A DNA stretch of 64,000 bases from Pedobacter sp. JY14-1 (lineage in GTDB: Bacteria > Bacteroidota > Bacteroidia > Sphingobacteriales > Sphingobacteriaceae): assembly GCF_029269825.1 (NCBI RefSeq), contig NZ_JARJHU010000003.1:596475-660474 (forward strand). The letters are read 5' to 3'. The notes under the pieces are model-generated. The model worked only from the letters and a program-made list of their open reading frames with translations, was not told where the DNA came from and searched no databases. The position numbers were made by a program, and so were the translations under genes. The stretch's first letter is position 1, and each line of letters begins with the position of its first letter. Shown one piece after another: positions 61,831 to 64,000 of the stretch.

Positions 61831-62169
61831 ATGGAAAATAAAGTAACTACACCGAAGATAAAAATCCGTAAGGGGGATTTAGTAAAGGTTATCGCCGGAG
61901 ACTCAAAAGGTCAGCAGGGCAAAGTACTTTCTGTACTGGTTTCAAAAGGCCGTGTACTTGTGGAAGGCGTTAACCTCGTGTCAAAACATACAAAACCGAA
62001 TGCTGCTACTCCAAACGGTGGCATCATCAAAAAGGAGGCTGCTCTTAATATTTCTAACGTGGCTTTGGTCGATCCTAAATCAGGTGAGATTACCCGTGTT
62101 GGCAGGAAGCTCAATGCTGATGGGAAATTGGTTAGGTTTAGTAAAAAATCAGGAGAGGAGATCAAATAA
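61831..62169 (+). CDS. rplX: 50S ribosomal protein L24
   Basis: The 112-residue protein has the KOW motif ([20 protein letters not shown]) and initiates 50S assembly. Its stop overlaps the rplE start by one nucleotide. Confidence 0.98.
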   Translation: MENKVTTPKIKIRKGDLVKVIAGDSKGQQGKVLSVLVSKGRVLVEGVNLVSKHTKPNAATPNGGIIKKEAALNISNVALVDPKSGEITRVGRKLNADGKLVRFSKKSGEEIK

Positions 62170-62735
62170 TGGCTTACGTACCAAGATTAAAGAATAAATA
62201 TAAAGAGGAGATCGTATCTGCACTTAAGGATAAGTTTAACTATAAAAGTGTAATGCAGGTCCCTAAACTGGAGAAGATCTCCATCAATCAGGGTGTTGGC
62301 CGTTTTTCGGTAACCGACAAGAAGATCGTTGACAGTTCTATATTAGAAATGACTACCATCTCCGGGCAGCAGGCTGTTGCTGCAAAGTCTAAGAAGGACG
62401 TGTCTAACTTTAAACTGAGAAAGGGAATGCCGGTTGGCGTGCGTGTTACTTTGCGTGACAATAACATGTATGAATTCCTTGATCGTTTGATCTCAGTAGC
62501 CCTGCCTCGTATTCGTGACTTCAAAGGTATTAACGATAAGGGATTTGACGGAAAGGGAAATTATACACTGGGTATCACCGAGCAGATCATTTTTCCTGAG
62601 ATCAATATCGATAAAATCAGTAAGATACTAGGTATGGACATTACTTTTGTAACTACTGCTAAGACTGATGTAGAAGCCCTGGAACTTTTGAAGCAATTTG
62701 GATTACCTTTTAAAAATCAAAATACTAATCAATAA
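62169..62735 (+). CDS. rplE: 50S ribosomal protein L5
   Basis: The 188-residue 5S rRNA-binding protein ([37 protein letters not shown]) is canonical. TAATG overlaps occur at both ends. Confidence 0.99.
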   Translation: MAYVPRLKNKYKEEIVSALKDKFNYKSVMQVPKLEKISINQGVGRFSVTDKKIVDSSILEMTTISGQQAVAAKSKKDVSNFKLRKGMPVGVRVTLRDNNMYEFLDRLISVALPRIRDFKGINDKGFDGKGNYTLGITEQIIFPEINIDKISKILGMDITFVTTAKTDVEALELLKQFGLPFKNQNTNQ

Positions 62736-63004
62736 TGGCAAAAGAAGGAGTAAAAGCCCGCGAATTAAAGCGCCAGAGGCTGGTTGCTAAATATGCTGAG
62801 AAACGTGCTGCACTTAAAGCCGCCGGTGACTATGAGGCTTTAGACAAGCTTCCTAAGAATTCGTCACCCGTACGTTTGCACAATCGTTGTAAGCTTACAG
62901 GCCGTCCCCGTGGTTACATGCGTACTTTTGGTATCTCCAGGGTAACTTTCCGTGAGATGGCCCTGGAAGGTAAGATACCAGGAGTTAGAAAGGCAAGCTG
63001 GTAG
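62735..63004 (+). CDS. rpsN: 30S ribosomal protein S14, zinc-independent form
   Basis: The 89-residue protein is of the long type without the CxxC zinc knuckle: [20 protein letters not shown] has one cysteine only. Its ATG overlaps the rplE stop. A 105-nt gap follows before rpsH. Confidence 0.98.
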   Translation: MAKEGVKARELKRQRLVAKYAEKRAALKAAGDYEALDKLPKNSSPVRLHNRCKLTGRPRGYMRTFGISRVTFREMALEGKIPGVRKASW

Positions 63005-63011
63005 CATCCAG

Positions 63012-63080
63012 CCTCAGGGAACTGAGGTCCCGACTTAAAAATGAATTAACAGATAGAAGGTCGTCCTGAATGGGTCGGGA
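63012..63080 (+). promoter_or_regulatory. Structured gap before rpsH
   Basis: CCTCAG-GGAA-CTGAGG (63012-63027) is a 6-bp stem with a GGAA tetraloop, followed directly by TCCCGAC (63028-63034) that can pair with GTCGGGA (63074-63080). The gap is the longest inside this operon and looks like a folded RNA element. Confidence 0.5.
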
Positions 63081-63109
63081 AGGAAACCACTATCACAACT
63101 ATAAAAAGA

Positions 63110-63508
63110 ATGAACACAGATCCAATAGCGGATTACCTTACAAGAGTAAGGAATGCCATTAAGGCAAATCACAGAATCGTTGAGATTCCAGCATCTAACC
63201 TAAAGAAGGAGATTACTAAGGTTCTTTTTGACAAGGGTTATATAGCAAATTACAAGTTTGAGGATACCACAACTCAAGGCACTATTAAAATTGCGTTGAA
63301 ATACAACGCGATCACTAAAATATCTGCCATCCGTTCACTAGTACGCATCAGTAAGCCAGGTTTGAGGCAATATGCTGGCGTGGAAAATATGCCAAGAGTG
63401 TTAAATGGCCTGGGTATTGCGATCCTATCGACTTCAAAGGGAGTGATGACTGATAAAGAGGCTGCTAAGCTGAATATTGGTGGTGAGGTTTTGTGTCACG
63501 TTTATTAA
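63110..63508 (+). CDS. rpsH: 30S ribosomal protein S8
   Basis: The 132-residue protein (MNTDPIADYLTRVRNAIKAN, RISKPGLRQYAGVENMPRVL, STSKGVMTDKEAAKLNIGGE) binds 16S helix 21 and in enterics represses the spc operon. The structured gap upstream makes autoregulation plausible. Confidence 0.99.
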   Translation: MNTDPIADYLTRVRNAIKANHRIVEIPASNLKKEITKVLFDKGYIANYKFEDTTTQGTIKIALKYNAITKISAIRSLVRISKPGLRQYAGVENMPRVLNGLGIAILSTSKGVMTDKEAAKLNIGGEVLCHVY

Positions 63509-63526
63509 TAAAAGGAGGATAGCAAA

Positions 63527-64000
63527 ATGTCAAGAATAGGAAAAGCTCCAATTAATATTCCTTCAGGTGTTACGATAACTGTTTCACAAGATAATGTAGT
63601 TACGGTTAAAGGACCTAAAGGCGAACTCACTCAAGCGATTGATTCAGATATCACCATTAAACAGGAAGACGGCATACTTACAGTGGAACGTCCTTCTGAT
63701 CAGAAGCGTCATAAGGCACTGCACGGTTTGTATCGTTCACTGTTGAATAATATGGTTGTTGGCGTGACTCAAGGTTATAGACTGGAACAGGAACTGGTAG
63801 GTGTAGGTTATCGTGCTACTAATCAGGGAAATACCCTAGATTTGGTGTTGGGATATTCTCACCACTATGTCTTTCAGTTGCCTCAAGAAATTAAGGTGAC
63901 TACGACTTCAGAGAAAGGTCAGACGCCGAAGATCATCCTTGAGAGTATCGATAAGCAACTGATTGGTCAGGTTGCAGCGAAGATCCGTTCGCTACGTGCA
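63527..64000 (+). CDS. rplF: 50S ribosomal protein L6 (partial, first 158 residues)
   Basis: The frame starts at ATG 63527 after an AAAGGAGG site and is cut by the window edge. MSRIGKAPINIPSGVTITVS and TVKGPKGELTQ are the L6 N-terminal hallmarks, and QLIGQVAAKIRSLRA the second domain. Confidence 0.98.
   Translation, partial: MSRIGKAPINIPSGVTITVSQDNVVTVKGPKGELTQAIDSDITIKQEDGILTVERPSDQKRHKALHGLYRSLLNNMVVGVTQGYRLEQELVGVGYRATNQGNTLDLVLGYSHHYVFQLPQEIKVTTTSEKGQTPKIILESIDKQLIGQVAAKIRSLRA

Noticed and set aside
1..64000. CRISPR array, prophage, insertion sequence or integrative element
   Set aside because: No regularly spaced repeats, transposase, integrase or phage genes were found; tRNA-Gln is followed by its own terminator and prs, with no attachment-site duplication seen.

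Overview
The window is ordinary chromosome from a member of the Bacteroidota, most likely a Sphingobacteriales/Sphingobacteriaceae (Pedobacter-like) organism. The main evidence is many promoters of the Bacteroidota type (TAnnTTTG at -7, loose TTG/TTTG at -33), a FecI-type sigma / FecR / SusC / SusD locus, RskA- and LytTR-type regulation, DUF2027, DUF2723 and DUF5689 proteins, and the full S12-S7-EF-G-S10 and L3-to-L6 ribosomal gene order. The genus is an inference. I see no insertion sequence, prophage, CRISPR array, rRNA gene or integron.

Layout. 1-9990: the 3' part of a secreted lactonase, an RluB/RsuA pseudouridine synthase with a long basic arm, a lytic transglycosylase, a flavin/2Fe-2S reductase, uvrA, a stand-alone NAD(P)HX dehydratase, an ECF sigma / anti-sigma pair and lipA. 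10100-22400: housekeeping genes (cold shock protein, SDR, ytxJ, ribH, a membrane TPR protein, recF, a DUF721 protein, two FKBP isomerases, ndk, an NrnA-type phosphoesterase, TatD nuclease, asparaginase, a persulfide-dioxygenase/rhodanese fusion, a polyprenyl diphosphate synthase) plus two tiny lipoproteins of 40 and 55 aa. 22469-32285: an outer-membrane uptake locus of FecI sigma, FecR, SusC with STN domain, SusD, DUF5689 lipoprotein and a secreted metallophosphoesterase, closed by a terminator; a role in phosphate-ester scavenging is my inference. 32461-39408: accA, a large DUF2723 membrane protein, tRNA-Gln(UUG), prs, rplY and pth. 39430-47651: two sensory systems, a hybrid-kinase/CheR/kinase cluster without CheB and a LytS/LytTR-type pair. 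47773-50798: an ArsC/Spx-like protein, a secreted M1 peptidase and a DUF2027 protein ending where an Smr domain would be expected. 50952-64000: ribosomal superoperons, interrupted between rpsJ and rplC by about 2 kb with a coiled-coil membrane protein and a TSUP/DUF1634 pair.

The most interesting signals are at the nucleotide level. First, several genes place the ATG 3-6 nt after the -7 element, which predicts leaderless or nearly leaderless mRNAs. Second, the promoters of rpsL, rplC and tRNA-Gln share a module in which CCC begins exactly 5 nt after the -7 element and pairs with a GGG 6-8 nt further on, predicting a small hairpin at the very 5' end of these growth-related transcripts. Third, a 19-bp inverted repeat abuts the start codon of one tiny lipoprotein. 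Structured gaps also lie before rpsJ, rplC, rpmC and rpsH.

Limits: all family assignments come from reading motifs, not from searches; promoters and transcription starts are predicted by eye; statements about what relatives look like come from general knowledge of the families.
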